Translations under genes and position numbers: made by a program | Source of the DNA: Clostridiales bacterium | GTDB taxonomy: Bacteria > Bacillota > Clostridia > Oscillospirales > CAG-272 | Direction: 5' to 3' | DNA: 49,222 nucleotides | Assembly: GCA_012841635.1 (NCBI GenBank) | Contig: DUUJ01000023.1 | Span: 1 to 49,222, forward strand | Part shown: positions 38,086 through 47,421 of the stretch, piece by piece | How the letters are laid out: the number at the start of each line of letters is the position of its first letter | Position numbering within the stretch: the stretch's first letter is position 1 | The notes under the pieces: model-generated | The model's input: only the letters and a program-made list of their open reading frames with translations | The model's database searches: none | What the model was told of the DNA's origin: nothing

Positions 38086-38955
38086 TTATACTTTCAAAAG
38101 GGGAAGCATCGCCTCCGCTGCCGCCTCCGGACTTAACGCATCGCCGGAAACCGGGCAGCCGAGTTTTTTCAGCCGCCAGATAAGGTCGGTTACCTGAGGC
38201 ACGTCAAGACCGACGCTTTTCAGCTTTTCCACCTGCGAAAACACTTCGGCGGGAGTGCCGTCCATATAAACTTCGCCGTCGTTTATCACTATTACCCGAT
38301 CGGCTTCGATGGCTTCGCTCATGTTGTGGGTTATGTGCAGCACGGTGATGCCGTAATCGTGATTCAGGGAGGATATCGTTCTCATGACTTCGTCCCTGCC
38401 GGCGGGGTCGAGCATCGCGGTCGATTCGTCGAAAATAATAGTGTCGGGAAGCATGGCTATTATTCCGGCGATCGCGACGCGCTGTTTCTGTCCGCCGGAG
38501 AGCTGATGCGGTTCATGGCGGGCAAATTCCGTCATTCCAACCGTTTCGAGGGCGTCGTCAACCCTCTTTCGTATCTCTTTCGGCGGAATGCCTAAGTTTT
38601 CACAGCCGAATGCGATATCTTCCTCGACTATCGTCGCAACGAGCTGGTTGTCCGGGTTCTGGAAAACCATTCCGACATGGCGGCGGATATCGAAAACATC
38701 GTCTTCGGTCATGTCCTTTGAGGTTATGTCTTTGCCGTCAATAATAATTGTCCCCGAATCGGGCGCGAGTATCATGTTAAGCAGCTTTGCAAGCGTCGAT
38801 TTGCCGGAACCGTTATGGCCGAGAACGGCGACGAAATCCCCTTTGTTTATATCGAGGGAAACGTTCTTCAGCGCGCTCAGCCGCACGCCGTCTTCGATTT
38901 CGTATGAGAAGCTGACGTTGCGCAGGCTTATATAGGGTGTTGTATTGTCATTCAT
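38086..38955 (-). CDS. ecfA1: Energy-coupling factor transporter ATPase EcfA1
   Basis: VLGHNGSGKSTLAKLLN, FQNPDNQLVATIVEEDIAFG, LSGGQKQRVAIAG, IIFDESTAMLDP. Confidence 0.94.
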   Translation of the reverse strand: MNDNTTPYISLRNVSFSYEIEDGVRLSALKNVSLDINKGDFVAVLGHNGSGKSTLAKLLNMILAPDSGTIIIDGKDITSKDMTEDDVFDIRRHVGMVFQNPDNQLVATIVEEDIAFGCENLGIPPKEIRKRVDDALETVGMTEFARHEPHQLSGGQKQRVAIAGIIAMLPDTIIFDESTAMLDPAGRDEVMRTISSLNHDYGITVLHITHNMSEAIEADRVIVINDGEVYMDGTPAEVFSQVEKLKSVGLDVPQVTDLIWRLKKLGCPVSGDALSPEAAAEAMLPLLKV

Positions 38956-38970
38956 ATTAAATCAGTTAAA

Positions 38971-39882
38971 TCACTCTGCCTGCCAGCGGGCGGACGCGCC
39001 GCACGGCAGAACAAGTCCGCTTGCCGTGACCGGCAGTCCGAGCTCCTCGCAGCAGCTCTTTCCCGAAAGGCCGGGAAAACGCTTTTTCAGAATCGATAAA
39101 AGAATATATCCGGTCGCCGAGGAGGAAAGCCCGGTGGTGTAGGAATTTATCAGCACAAAAAGCGGCTCGTAGGTCAGAACTCCGACTGCCAGATCGACAA
39201 GCTCGGTTATGCTGTCTTCCAGCTTCCAGAGCTCGCCGCCGGGCCCTCTGCCGTATGACGGCGGGTCCATTATAACCGCGTCGTAGCGGCTGCCGCGGCG
39301 GATTTCCCGCTCAAGGAATTTCAGGCAATCGTCGACGATATATCTTATTTTTGCGTCTTCAAGCCCGCAGAGAGCGGCGTTGCGCCGCGCCTGGGATACC
39401 ATTCCCTTCGCAGCGTCGACATGGCAGACTTCCGCCCCGGCAAGCGCCGCGGCGCAGGTGGCGGCGCCGGTATATGCGAAGAGATTCAATACTCTTATCG
39501 GGCGTCCGGCGTTTTTGATAAGCTCCGACGCCCAGTCCCAGTTTGTCGCCTGCTCGGGAAAGATGCCGGTATGCTTGAAACCGGTCGGACGGCAGATCAG
39601 CCGAAGATCGCGGTAGCTGACTTCCCATTCTTCGGGAACCGTCCGTCCCGACTTGCCGCCGCCCCAGCTTCCGCCCCCGCGGTTCGAACGGAGATAAACT
39701 CCGTCGGCGGATTTCCAGAGAGGGGAAGACTTCATGCCTTTCCAGACTACCTGCGGGTCGGGGCGGATGAGGATATATTCTCCCCAGCGCTCCAGCCGCT
39801 CGCCGCTGTCGCAGTCGATAAGTTCGTAATCTTTCCATCCGTCGGATAACAGAATGCTCAATTCAGTTATCCTCCGAAACAT
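38971..39882 (-). CDS. Class I SAM-dependent methyltransferase (RlmI/RlmK-like family)
   Basis: [44 protein letters not shown] and [23 protein letters not shown] motifs. Confidence 0.85.
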   Translation of the reverse strand: MFRRITELSILLSDGWKDYELIDCDSGERLERWGEYILIRPDPQVVWKGMKSSPLWKSADGVYLRSNRGGGSWGGGKSGRTVPEEWEVSYRDLRLICRPTGFKHTGIFPEQATNWDWASELIKNAGRPIRVLNLFAYTGAATCAAALAGAEVCHVDAAKGMVSQARRNAALCGLEDAKIRYIVDDCLKFLEREIRRGSRYDAVIMDPPSYGRGPGGELWKLEDSITELVDLAVGVLTYEPLFVLINSYTTGLSSSATGYILLSILKKRFPGLSGKSCCEELGLPVTASGLVLPCGASARWQAE

Positions 39883-40966
39883 CGAAAACGCTTATCTGCC
39901 CTGAGTCGGATGAGGATTGGCGGTTAAATTTGATTCCGAGATGCTCATAGGCAAGCTCGGTCGCGCAGCGGCCGCGAGGGGTACGCGCAAGGTAGCCTAT
40001 CTGCATGAGATACGGCTCGTACACGTCTTCGATCGTGATCGCCTCTTCCCCTATCGTGGCGGCGAGAGTGTCGAGGCCGACGGGGCCGCCGTTGTAGTTT
40101 TTGATTATCGATGTAAGCATGCGGCGGTCGATGCCGTCGAGACCAAGTTTATCTATCTCAAGCGCCTTGAGGGCGAAATCGGCGATTTCTATGTCAATTA
40201 CGCCGCTTCCCTTAACCTGCGCGAAGTCGCGGACCCGCCGGAGCAGCCTGTTTGCGATACGCGGGGTGCCGCGGGAGCGTGAGGCTATCTCATACGCGCC
40301 GGTTTTGTCTATTTCTATATTTAAAATCCCGGCGGAGCGTGTCACAATAGAGCAAAGCTCGTCAGGCGAGTAGTATTCAAGTTTTAAGATAACGCCGAAT
40401 CGGTCGCGCAGCGGCGCCGATATCTGTCCGGCGCGGGTGGTGGCGCCTATTAATGTGAATCGGGGAAGGTCAAGCCTTATGCTGCGGGCGGCCGGGCCTT
40501 TGCCGATGATGATATCGAGGGCGTAGTCCTCCATCGCGGGATAGAGGATTTCCTCTACCGTCCGCTGAAGACGGTGAATTTCGTCGATAAAAAGCAGGTC
40601 GCGCTCGGCTAAGTTTGTCAGCAGCGCCGCAAGATCGCCGGCTTTTTCGATTGCCGGTCCCGAAGTCACGCGGATATTAGAGCCTAATTCCGCCGCAATT
40701 ATATTGGCAAGGGTGGTTTTTCCGAGTCCCGGCGGGCCGTAGAGCAGCACGTGGTCGAGGGTCTCCCCTCTCAGCTTCGCGGCGTCGATGTATATTTTTA
40801 AATTTTCCTTGGCTTTGGTCTGCCCGATGTATTCGTCAAGGGTCTTCGGGCGGAGGGAAAGTTCTGCCTGAGAATCCTCCGGCGACTCGGCGGAGCTGAC
40901 TATTCGATTTTCGAAATCGGCAAAGCCGATGCCGTTCTCTTCGTCAAGAAAACCGGTTCTTCCCAT
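39863..40966 (-). CDS. ruvB: Holliday junction branch migration DNA helicase RuvB
   Basis: [88 protein letters not shown]. Confidence 0.97.
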   Translation of the reverse strand: MGRTGFLDEENGIGFADFENRIVSSAESPEDSQAELSLRPKTLDEYIGQTKAKENLKIYIDAAKLRGETLDHVLLYGPPGLGKTTLANIIAAELGSNIRVTSGPAIEKAGDLAALLTNLAERDLLFIDEIHRLQRTVEEILYPAMEDYALDIIIGKGPAARSIRLDLPRFTLIGATTRAGQISAPLRDRFGVILKLEYYSPDELCSIVTRSAGILNIEIDKTGAYEIASRSRGTPRIANRLLRRVRDFAQVKGSGVIDIEIADFALKALEIDKLGLDGIDRRMLTSIIKNYNGGPVGLDTLAATIGEEAITIEDVYEPYLMQIGYLARTPRGRCATELAYEHLGIKFNRQSSSDSGQISVFDVSEDN

Positions 40967-41000
40967 TATCTCGCCTCCCGTCCGCGTTTATATAAATTAA

Positions 41001-41609
41001 TCATCCGATTGAAGACAGCTTTTTAAGCGCCGCCTTTATCATTTCTTCAAGCGTCATGCCGGAAAGTCCGGCGAGCGCCGAGATTGCTTCCGACCTTGAA
41101 TAGCCCAACACCATTAAGGTGTTCACCGCGTCGGATACATCCGAGCTGCCGGCTGTCCCGGCCGTTTCGAAGGCGGGCGCGCCGGTATCCTTTGCGCCGA
41201 ATTCTTTGGCTACTTTATCTTTGAGCTCAAGTATTATCCGCGCCGCGGTTCTCGCGCCGACGCCCGGCGCCCTTGAAAGCGCCTTTGAATCTTCCGTTGT
41301 GACGGCCAAAGCGAACTTTTCCGGCGTAAGAGCGCCGAGAACGGCTATCGCCGATTTTGCGCCGATTCCGGATACCGTTATCAGCATTTTAAAGGCGGCG
41401 AGCTCGTCGCGGAAGGCAAAACCGTAGAGTTCCAGCGCGTCCTCACGGACGGCCAAGTGGGTAAAAAGCCGTATCTTCTCGCCTTTTTTCCCGGAGATCT
41501 CGTTCAGGGTGTTGGTCGAGACGGTAAGCAGAAATCCTACCCCTCCGACGTCTAAAACGCAGGAATTGAGGCTTGTGGAGATAAGTTCTCCCGAAAGCTG
41601 TGCAATCAT
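41001..41609 (-). CDS. ruvA: Holliday junction branch migration protein RuvA
   Basis: MIAQLSGELIS...VGGVGFLLTVS..., FRDELAAFKMLITVSGIGAKSAIAVLGALTPEKFALAV, C-terminal LMVLGYSRSEAISAL. Confidence 0.95.
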   Translation of the reverse strand: MIAQLSGELISTSLNSCVLDVGGVGFLLTVSTNTLNEISGKKGEKIRLFTHLAVREDALELYGFAFRDELAAFKMLITVSGIGAKSAIAVLGALTPEKFALAVTTEDSKALSRAPGVGARTAARIILELKDKVAKEFGAKDTGAPAFETAGTAGSSDVSDAVNTLMVLGYSRSEAISALAGLSGMTLEEMIKAALKKLSSIG

Positions 41610-41632
41610 TTATATAATATTCCTTAATGTTA

Positions 41633-42127
41633 TCAGTTGAAAAATGCGGCTATCCTTGAGCTGCCGGTGTGCGCGTGGCAGACGGCTATCGCAAGCGCGT
41701 CGGCGGCGTCGTCCGGCTTCGGCGCTTCTTTTAAACCGAGCAGTTTGGTAGTCATTGTAATAACCTGCGACTTTTCGGCGCGGCCGTAACCGACGACCGA
41801 TTGTTTTACCTGCAGGGGGGTATATTCAAATATCTCGATGCCTAAGTTTTGCGCCGCAAGCAGGATTACCCCGCGCGCTTCGGCAACGACGATGGCGGTC
41901 TTCTGGTTGGTATTGAAAAAAAGCTCCTCGACTGCCAGCGCCTCCGGCTTATAAAGCTTGAGCAGCCGGGTGAGTTCATCGTATATTATCTGAAGCCGGC
42001 GCTCCGGTTTTACCCCCGCCTTTGTCGTTATCGCGCCGTATGCGAGGGTCTTGAAACTGCTGCCTTTATAATCAACGACCCCCCAGCCGGCGATGGCGTA
42101 TCCGGGGTCGACTCCGAATATTCTCAA
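41633..42127 (-). CDS. ruvC: Crossover junction endodeoxyribonuclease RuvC
   Basis: MRIFGVDPGYAIAGWGVVDY, AVEELFFNTNQKTAIVVAEARGVILLAA, DDAADALAIAVCHAH. Confidence 0.96.
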   Translation of the reverse strand: MRIFGVDPGYAIAGWGVVDYKGSSFKTLAYGAITTKAGVKPERRLQIIYDELTRLLKLYKPEALAVEELFFNTNQKTAIVVAEARGVILLAAQNLGIEIFEYTPLQVKQSVVGYGRAEKSQVITMTTKLLGLKEAPKPDDAADALAIAVCHAHTGSSRIAAFFN

Positions 42128-42197
42128 AATATATTCCCTTTAACCGAATTTGCCGTATGAAAAACAAAACCGCACAATACTTCCATTCTATTCTAAT

Positions 42198-42226
42198 ATT
42201 ATAGCATACAATATGAGTATTTTCAA
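42198..42226 (-). promoter_or_regulatory. Predicted SigA promoter for the ruvC-led operon
   Basis: Minus strand: TTGAAA - 17 nt - TATAAT. Confidence 0.7.
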
Positions 42227-42296
42227 AAGATATTTGTAAATTATATTTCAAATGAACGCATCCGGCGGTTCGGCGGGCATTTTTTGGGCAAAAAGG

Positions 42297-42325
42297 TTTA
42301 CAAAATCGGCTCTTGGTGATATAAT
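42297..42325 (+). promoter_or_regulatory. Predicted SigA promoter for DUF951-yfhO
   Basis: TTTACA - 17 nt - TATAAT, divergent from the ruv promoter. Confidence 0.65.
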
Positions 42326-42400
42326 ATTATCAAATGAACCGGAAAAGGCAGAGGCGGGAAGAAGCCTTTTTTCGTAACCGATTCCCGCGCGTTTATAAGT

Positions 42401-42628
42401 ATGAAAATTATCTCTCTTAAAACAGGCGATATCCTGACGCTGAAAAAGCAGCATCCTTGCGGATCGTCCGAGTTCAGGGTTAATCGGGTCGGCTCGGATA
42501 TCGGAGTAAGCTGCTGCGGCTGCAGCCGCGAAATGATGATCTCCCGCGTCAAGCTGGAAAGAAGCATCAGGCGGGTCAACGGGCAGCCGATCGAATTTTT
42601 GGTCAATAAGACGGAGAAAAGGACTTAG
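42401..42628 (+). CDS. DUF951 family protein
   Basis: LKTGDILTLKKQHPCGSSEFRVNRVGSDIGVSCCGCSREMMISRVKLERSIRRV matches the DUF951 pattern. Confidence 0.85.
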   Translation: MKIISLKTGDILTLKKQHPCGSSEFRVNRVGSDIGVSCCGCSREMMISRVKLERSIRRVNGQPIEFLVNKTEKRT

Positions 42629-42633
42629 ATATA

Positions 42634-45522
42634 ATGAACGATACTGCGGCTAATGCCGATATTTTGACAAAGAAAAAAGAAAGAAAACCGATGGGAAATC
42701 CGTTTGCAAAGATAATGAACCGGCTGCGGGAGTCTGAATACGGCTACCTTGTCGGGGCTTTTCTGCTGCCTTCGGCTATTATGTGGCTGATCTTCATTTC
42801 GATGCAGGTTTATCCGTTCGGCGGAAATTCGGTGCTGGTGCTTGATCTGAACGGTCAGTATGTTTCCTTTTTCGAAAAGCTTCGGAATATAATCCTCCAC
42901 GGCGACTCGATGGTTTATACCTTTGAGCGGTCGCTCGGCGGCGAGTTTTTGGGCATTTACGCCTATTATATCGCGTCGCCCTTATCCGCCATCGTCGCGC
43001 TCTTTCCGAAAATACATATAACCGAGGCGCTGCTGGCGATGCACCTCATCAAATGCGGCATCTGCGGGGTCACGATGGCGCTTTATCTGCATCAGACCGC
43101 GTATACGAAGCGTTCGAGAATAATAACTTTCTCGACGATGTACGCTCTATCCGCCTATGCGGTGGTTCAGGCGCACAATACCATGTGGATAGACGAGCTT
43201 ATCATCCTGCCGCTGCTTGTACTCGGAATTGAGCGGATGATCCGGCGCCGAAACAACACCCTTTACTGCTCGGCGCTGGCTCTTGCGATGATAGTCAATT
43301 TCTACATCGGCTACATGATGTGCATCTTCGCCGTTTTTTACGCCGTATACCGTTATTTTTCCTACTCGGAATTCGAGCGCAACCCGGAGGGGGTAAAAAA
43401 TCACTTTCTGCGAGTTCTTCTGAGAATGGTTATACTTTCAGTTATCGCCGCGATGATAGCCTCGGTTATCATCCTTCCGACATGGTATTCCCTTCAGTTC
43501 GGGAAAACCACCTTCTCAAATCCCGATTACTCGTTCAATCAGCGCTTCGACTTCCTTGACCTGCTGGTAAAGTTTTATCCCGGCTCTTACGACACCGTTC
43601 GCCCTGAGGGACTTCCCTTTGTTTACTGCGGCACTCTGACCCTTATAATGCTGCCGCTTTATTTCATGACGCCCGGCGTCAAAAAACGGGAGAAGGTCTG
43701 GGGCGGAATTGCGCTGCTCTTCTTCAGCTTCTGCTTCAACGGCTCGACTATCGACATTTTCTGGCACGGAATGCAGAAGCCGAACTGGCTCAACTACCGG
43801 TACAGCTTCATGCTGATATTCTTTGTCGTGCTGTTCGGATACAAGGCGTTCTGCGCCTATGCCGAGCAGCGGATCCCCGTCAAAGCTCCGCTTATCGTCT
43901 GCGGCGCGCTGACTCTTATGGCGCTGATTATACAGAAATTAGACTATGAGTTTTTGAACGATTTCAAGTTCATGTGGGTGTCTGTCGCCTGTCTTGCGAT
44001 GTGGGCGGCTATATTGGGTTCCCTTTACGGCACTAAAAAAGCCGCCGTCGGCTCGGCGTCCGCGCTTCTGGTAATCTGCATGTCGCTTGAAGCTTTCGGG
44101 GCGGGACTGCTGAACACCACTTCTCTTGACGAAGACGTGGTATACACCTCGCGGACGACTTATGTCACGCATATGGAGCGCTGCAATCCGCTTTTCAACC
44201 GCATACTTTCCTCGGACGACTCCTTTTTCCGGATGGAAAAGGCTTTCCACCGCAAGACAAACGACCCGATGGCTTTCGGCTACAACGGCATCTCAAACTC
44301 CTCGTCGCTTATGTTTACCGCTGTTGTAAAGTATCTGAATCAGCTGGGACTTGCGTCGAAATCCAACTGGTCGAAGTTTCTGGGCGGAACGCCGGTTTCC
44401 GACTCGCTTTTGGGGCTTAAATATGTCATCTTCGAGGAGGAGCTTGATAACAGCTTCTATGAAGACTATGACAGCGACCCAGACAATAGTCTTTACGCCT
44501 ACAAAAACCCCTATTACCTTGAAATAGCCTACGCCGCTGACGACGCTATCCGCGACCTTGACCTTTACAAGCCGGAAAATCCCTTTGAGCTGATGAACGC
44601 GATGATTACCGCGATGCTGGGAGAGGAAGACACCGTTGAGATTTGGAAGAACATAAAGGCGGACGACCTCGACTATATCAACTGCGACATAAGCTTCGTG
44701 ACCGGGCATAAAAAGTACACCCCGGAAGCCGGGAAATCCGACGCTAAGTTATCGATGAAGATAAAGGGCGCCGGCGATGAAAACGAAATCTATATCTTCG
44801 TTCCCACCGAATATCCCCGCGAATGTACGATTTATATCGGCGGGACGAAATTCGGCTCGATCCTCGGCAACGACACCGACTGCATTCAGAAATTAGGCGC
44901 CTTCGAACAGGACGAGGAGGTCTATGTCTCTCTCAGGATGGAAAAAGAGGACCTTTATATCGCCAACTCGTCGAAATATTTCTACTACCTCGACGCGGAG
45001 GTGTTCCGGGAGACGATGCCGCGGCTGCGCCGGGCGATGCTCAATATAGAGAAATTCTCCGATACGCATCTTTACGGGCATATCGACATTCCGGAAGGTT
45101 CCGGGCTGACGACGCTTTATACCACGATTCCCTACGACGAGGGCTGGCAGGTCTATATCGACGGAGAGAAAGCCGAGATATTCAAAACCTCCGGCGACGC
45201 CCTGCTTGCCTGCGAAATAACCGAGGGCAGGCACGAGGTTGAGTTCAAATACCGTCAGAAGACCCTCATCATCGGCGCTTGGCTCTGCGCCGCGGGACTG
45301 CTGATGCTCGCCGCGGTGATATTCTTCGACCGGCGCTGGCAGGAAAAGCATCCGCCGTTTGCCGAAACAGTATATATGACGGATCGCGGCGCGGCGGGGG
45401 AGGAAGAGGAAGAGGATTCAGATACCTGCGAAGCCGACGGTGACGGTGGCGGTGATGCTGACAGCGAAAACAGGAATGAAACTGTCGGTGAAGTCGAGGG
45501 TGGAACCTATCGTCGACGATAA
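42634..45522 (+). CDS. YfhO family multi-pass membrane protein
   Basis: Many TM segments; DLNGQYVSFFEKLRNII..., SPLSAIVALFP, TIPYDEGWQVYIDGEKAEIFKTSGDALLACEITEGRHEVEFKY are YfhO-like. Acidic low-complexity C-terminal tail. Confidence 0.88.
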   Translation: MNDTAANADILTKKKERKPMGNPFAKIMNRLRESEYGYLVGAFLLPSAIMWLIFISMQVYPFGGNSVLVLDLNGQYVSFFEKLRNIILHGDSMVYTFERSLGGEFLGIYAYYIASPLSAIVALFPKIHITEALLAMHLIKCGICGVTMALYLHQTAYTKRSRIITFSTMYALSAYAVVQAHNTMWIDELIILPLLVLGIERMIRRRNNTLYCSALALAMIVNFYIGYMMCIFAVFYAVYRYFSYSEFERNPEGVKNHFLRVLLRMVILSVIAAMIASVIILPTWYSLQFGKTTFSNPDYSFNQRFDFLDLLVKFYPGSYDTVRPEGLPFVYCGTLTLIMLPLYFMTPGVKKREKVWGGIALLFFSFCFNGSTIDIFWHGMQKPNWLNYRYSFMLIFFVVLFGYKAFCAYAEQRIPVKAPLIVCGALTLMALIIQKLDYEFLNDFKFMWVSVACLAMWAAILGSLYGTKKAAVGSASALLVICMSLEAFGAGLLNTTSLDEDVVYTSRTTYVTHMERCNPLFNRILSSDDSFFRMEKAFHRKTNDPMAFGYNGISNSSSLMFTAVVKYLNQLGLASKSNWSKFLGGTPVSDSLLGLKYVIFEEELDNSFYEDYDSDPDNSLYAYKNPYYLEIAYAADDAIRDLDLYKPENPFELMNAMITAMLGEEDTVEIWKNIKADDLDYINCDISFVTGHKKYTPEAGKSDAKLSMKIKGAGDENEIYIFVPTEYPRECTIYIGGTKFGSILGNDTDCIQKLGAFEQDEEVYVSLRMEKEDLYIANSSKYFYYLDAEVFRETMPRLRRAMLNIEKFSDTHLYGHIDIPEGSGLTTLYTTIPYDEGWQVYIDGEKAEIFKTSGDALLACEITEGRHEVEFKYRQKTLIIGAWLCAAGLLMLAAVIFFDRRWQEKHPPFAETVYMTDRGAAGEEEEEDSDTCEADGDGGGDADSENRNETVGEVEGGTYRRR

Positions 45523-45648
45523 GACGATGGATTGAAAATTTACATTTCCGGTGCGAAGCCGGTGGGTATATTCAGCGGTGAGTATGCTGCGATGTTCCGG
45601 ATTTATCTCAGTTGTTTCTATTAAAATTAAATCGAAGGGGGGATTATT

Positions 45649-47418
45649 ATCAACCTTCGCAGAAAAATACTATTCTTATTAAGTAATGCGTGGAAAAGTG
45701 CCAAGGGTTATGTCTTGATTTCTGCCATTACAAATATTCTTCAAGCAATCCTGTCATTTGGCAACATAATCGGAATCGGTCTGATTGTTGACGCACTCAT
45801 TTCCAAGCAGAATTCATCGCAGATTTTTACCTTGATTCTTATTTTTATATCCGTCAATTTAGTGATTTCGGTAATAAAAGAATTGCTGATGCTCGCGATG
45901 AATTATATGGGACGAAAGGCGACGAATACCGCGCAATATATGTACGCACAGGATTCTGTGGACGTAAACTACCATTACGCACAGGACGGAACCATTCTCG
46001 ACTTGAAGAAGAAATCAATGGTTGCTCTTCCTGCTTTTTACATTGATCATTTGGGAGACATAATCAGATATATTGTTCAGTTTTTTTCAGTTATTACCAT
46101 TGTATCTTATTTCAGCCCACTGTTTCTGCTCATTCTTTCCTTAACCTCCGCCGTATCTGTTTATTTTATCTTTCAAACAAAAAAGGATGACCTCGCATTC
46201 CAAAATGAAAAGGTGAAGGACGACCGTAAGCTCGATTATCTTTATCTTGTTATGACAGAGTACGGTTACGCCAAGGAAGTGAGAATCAACCGTGCGGAAG
46301 ACTACGCCATGAACAAGTATGACGGAATTATGCGCGAGCAATTCAAAAGACTGAAGACACTGCTTGGCAGGAGAATGAAAATAAACATCGGAAGTACGGT
46401 CATTGCAGTCGTGCAGACAGCTCTCATGTATCTTTATTTCTCATATATGGCGTTTTCCGACCGCATATCCATTTCCGAATACACGGTACTATTGGGAAGC
46501 ACAGCGCTGTTTGTATCCTTGATCTTGGGATTTTTCGAGAAGATAGCGTTGTTCGGCAGGACTTTGAACGTTCTTGACTACTATTTTGAATACCGTGATA
46601 CCACCACCGCCGGCAGCGATATTCACGCGAGCAACGCCATGCCTTATAAGAAACTGGATTTCTCACACCCGGTTATAAGGTTTGAAAATGTCTCCTTTAC
46701 ATATCCGAAGACCGAAAAAACAGTGCTGGAAAATATAAATTTAGAACTGAGACCGAGTGAAAGAATCGGTTTGGTAGGACTAAACGGCTCCGGAAAAACC
46801 ACCCTTGTAAAATTGCTTACGCGTTTGTACGACCCTACCGAGGGACGAATTACGCTGAACGGCATTGATATCCGGGAAATTCCGTATGAGCAGTACGCGT
46901 CTAAAATCGGTATCGTTTTGCAGGATTATTACTTATTCGCATATTCTGTGAAGGAAAACATCGTTTTAGCCGCACCTTATGATGAAGAAAAGCTCTCCTC
47001 ATGCCTTGAAAAGAGCGGAAGTGACGAAAAAATTGACAAACTGCCGAATGGGATAAACACACCCATCACCAAAACGCTTGACAACGACGGAATTGAATTC
47101 TCCGGCGGCGAAGGACAAAAGTTGGCTTTAGCGAGAGCCATATACAAGGACACTCCAATTCTAATTTTAGATGAGCCTTCCAGTGCATTGGACCCGATAG
47201 CGGAATATGAACTGTTCTCACAACTGGACGAACTTTCTGAAAACAAACTCGCCTTATTTATTTCTCACAGACTTTCAAGCACAAAATTCTGCGATAGAAT
47301 AGTCGTGCTCTCCGATGGAAAAATTGTTGAAACAGGCTGTCACGACGATTTGATGCACAAAAAAGGTGAGTATTATGATCTGTTCAATTCTCAGGCAAAA
47401 TACTACAAGGAGGGTTGA
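45649..47418 (+). CDS. ABC transporter half-exporter (permease + ATP-binding domain), first of pair; start codon uncertain (ORF track uses TTG at 45715)
   Basis: GLVGLNGSGKTTLVKLL, FSGGEGQKLALARAIYKDTPILILDEPSSALDP, FISHRLSS; N-terminal TM region. SD-like GAAGGGGGG at 45634-45642 precedes in-frame ATT ATT ATC with no ATG/GTG/TTG nearby. Confidence 0.85.
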   Translation: MNLRRKILFLLSNAWKSAKGYVLISAITNILQAILSFGNIIGIGLIVDALISKQNSSQIFTLILIFISVNLVISVIKELLMLAMNYMGRKATNTAQYMYAQDSVDVNYHYAQDGTILDLKKKSMVALPAFYIDHLGDIIRYIVQFFSVITIVSYFSPLFLLILSLTSAVSVYFIFQTKKDDLAFQNEKVKDDRKLDYLYLVMTEYGYAKEVRINRAEDYAMNKYDGIMREQFKRLKTLLGRRMKINIGSTVIAVVQTALMYLYFSYMAFSDRISISEYTVLLGSTALFVSLILGFFEKIALFGRTLNVLDYYFEYRDTTTAGSDIHASNAMPYKKLDFSHPVIRFENVSFTYPKTEKTVLENINLELRPSERIGLVGLNGSGKTTLVKLLTRLYDPTEGRITLNGIDIREIPYEQYASKIGIVLQDYYLFAYSVKENIVLAAPYDEEKLSSCLEKSGSDEKIDKLPNGINTPITKTLDNDGIEFSGGEGQKLALARAIYKDTPILILDEPSSALDPIAEYELFSQLDELSENKLALFISHRLSSTKFCDRIVVLSDGKIVETGCHDDLMHKKGEYYDLFNSQAKYYKEG

Positions 47419-47421
47419 ACC

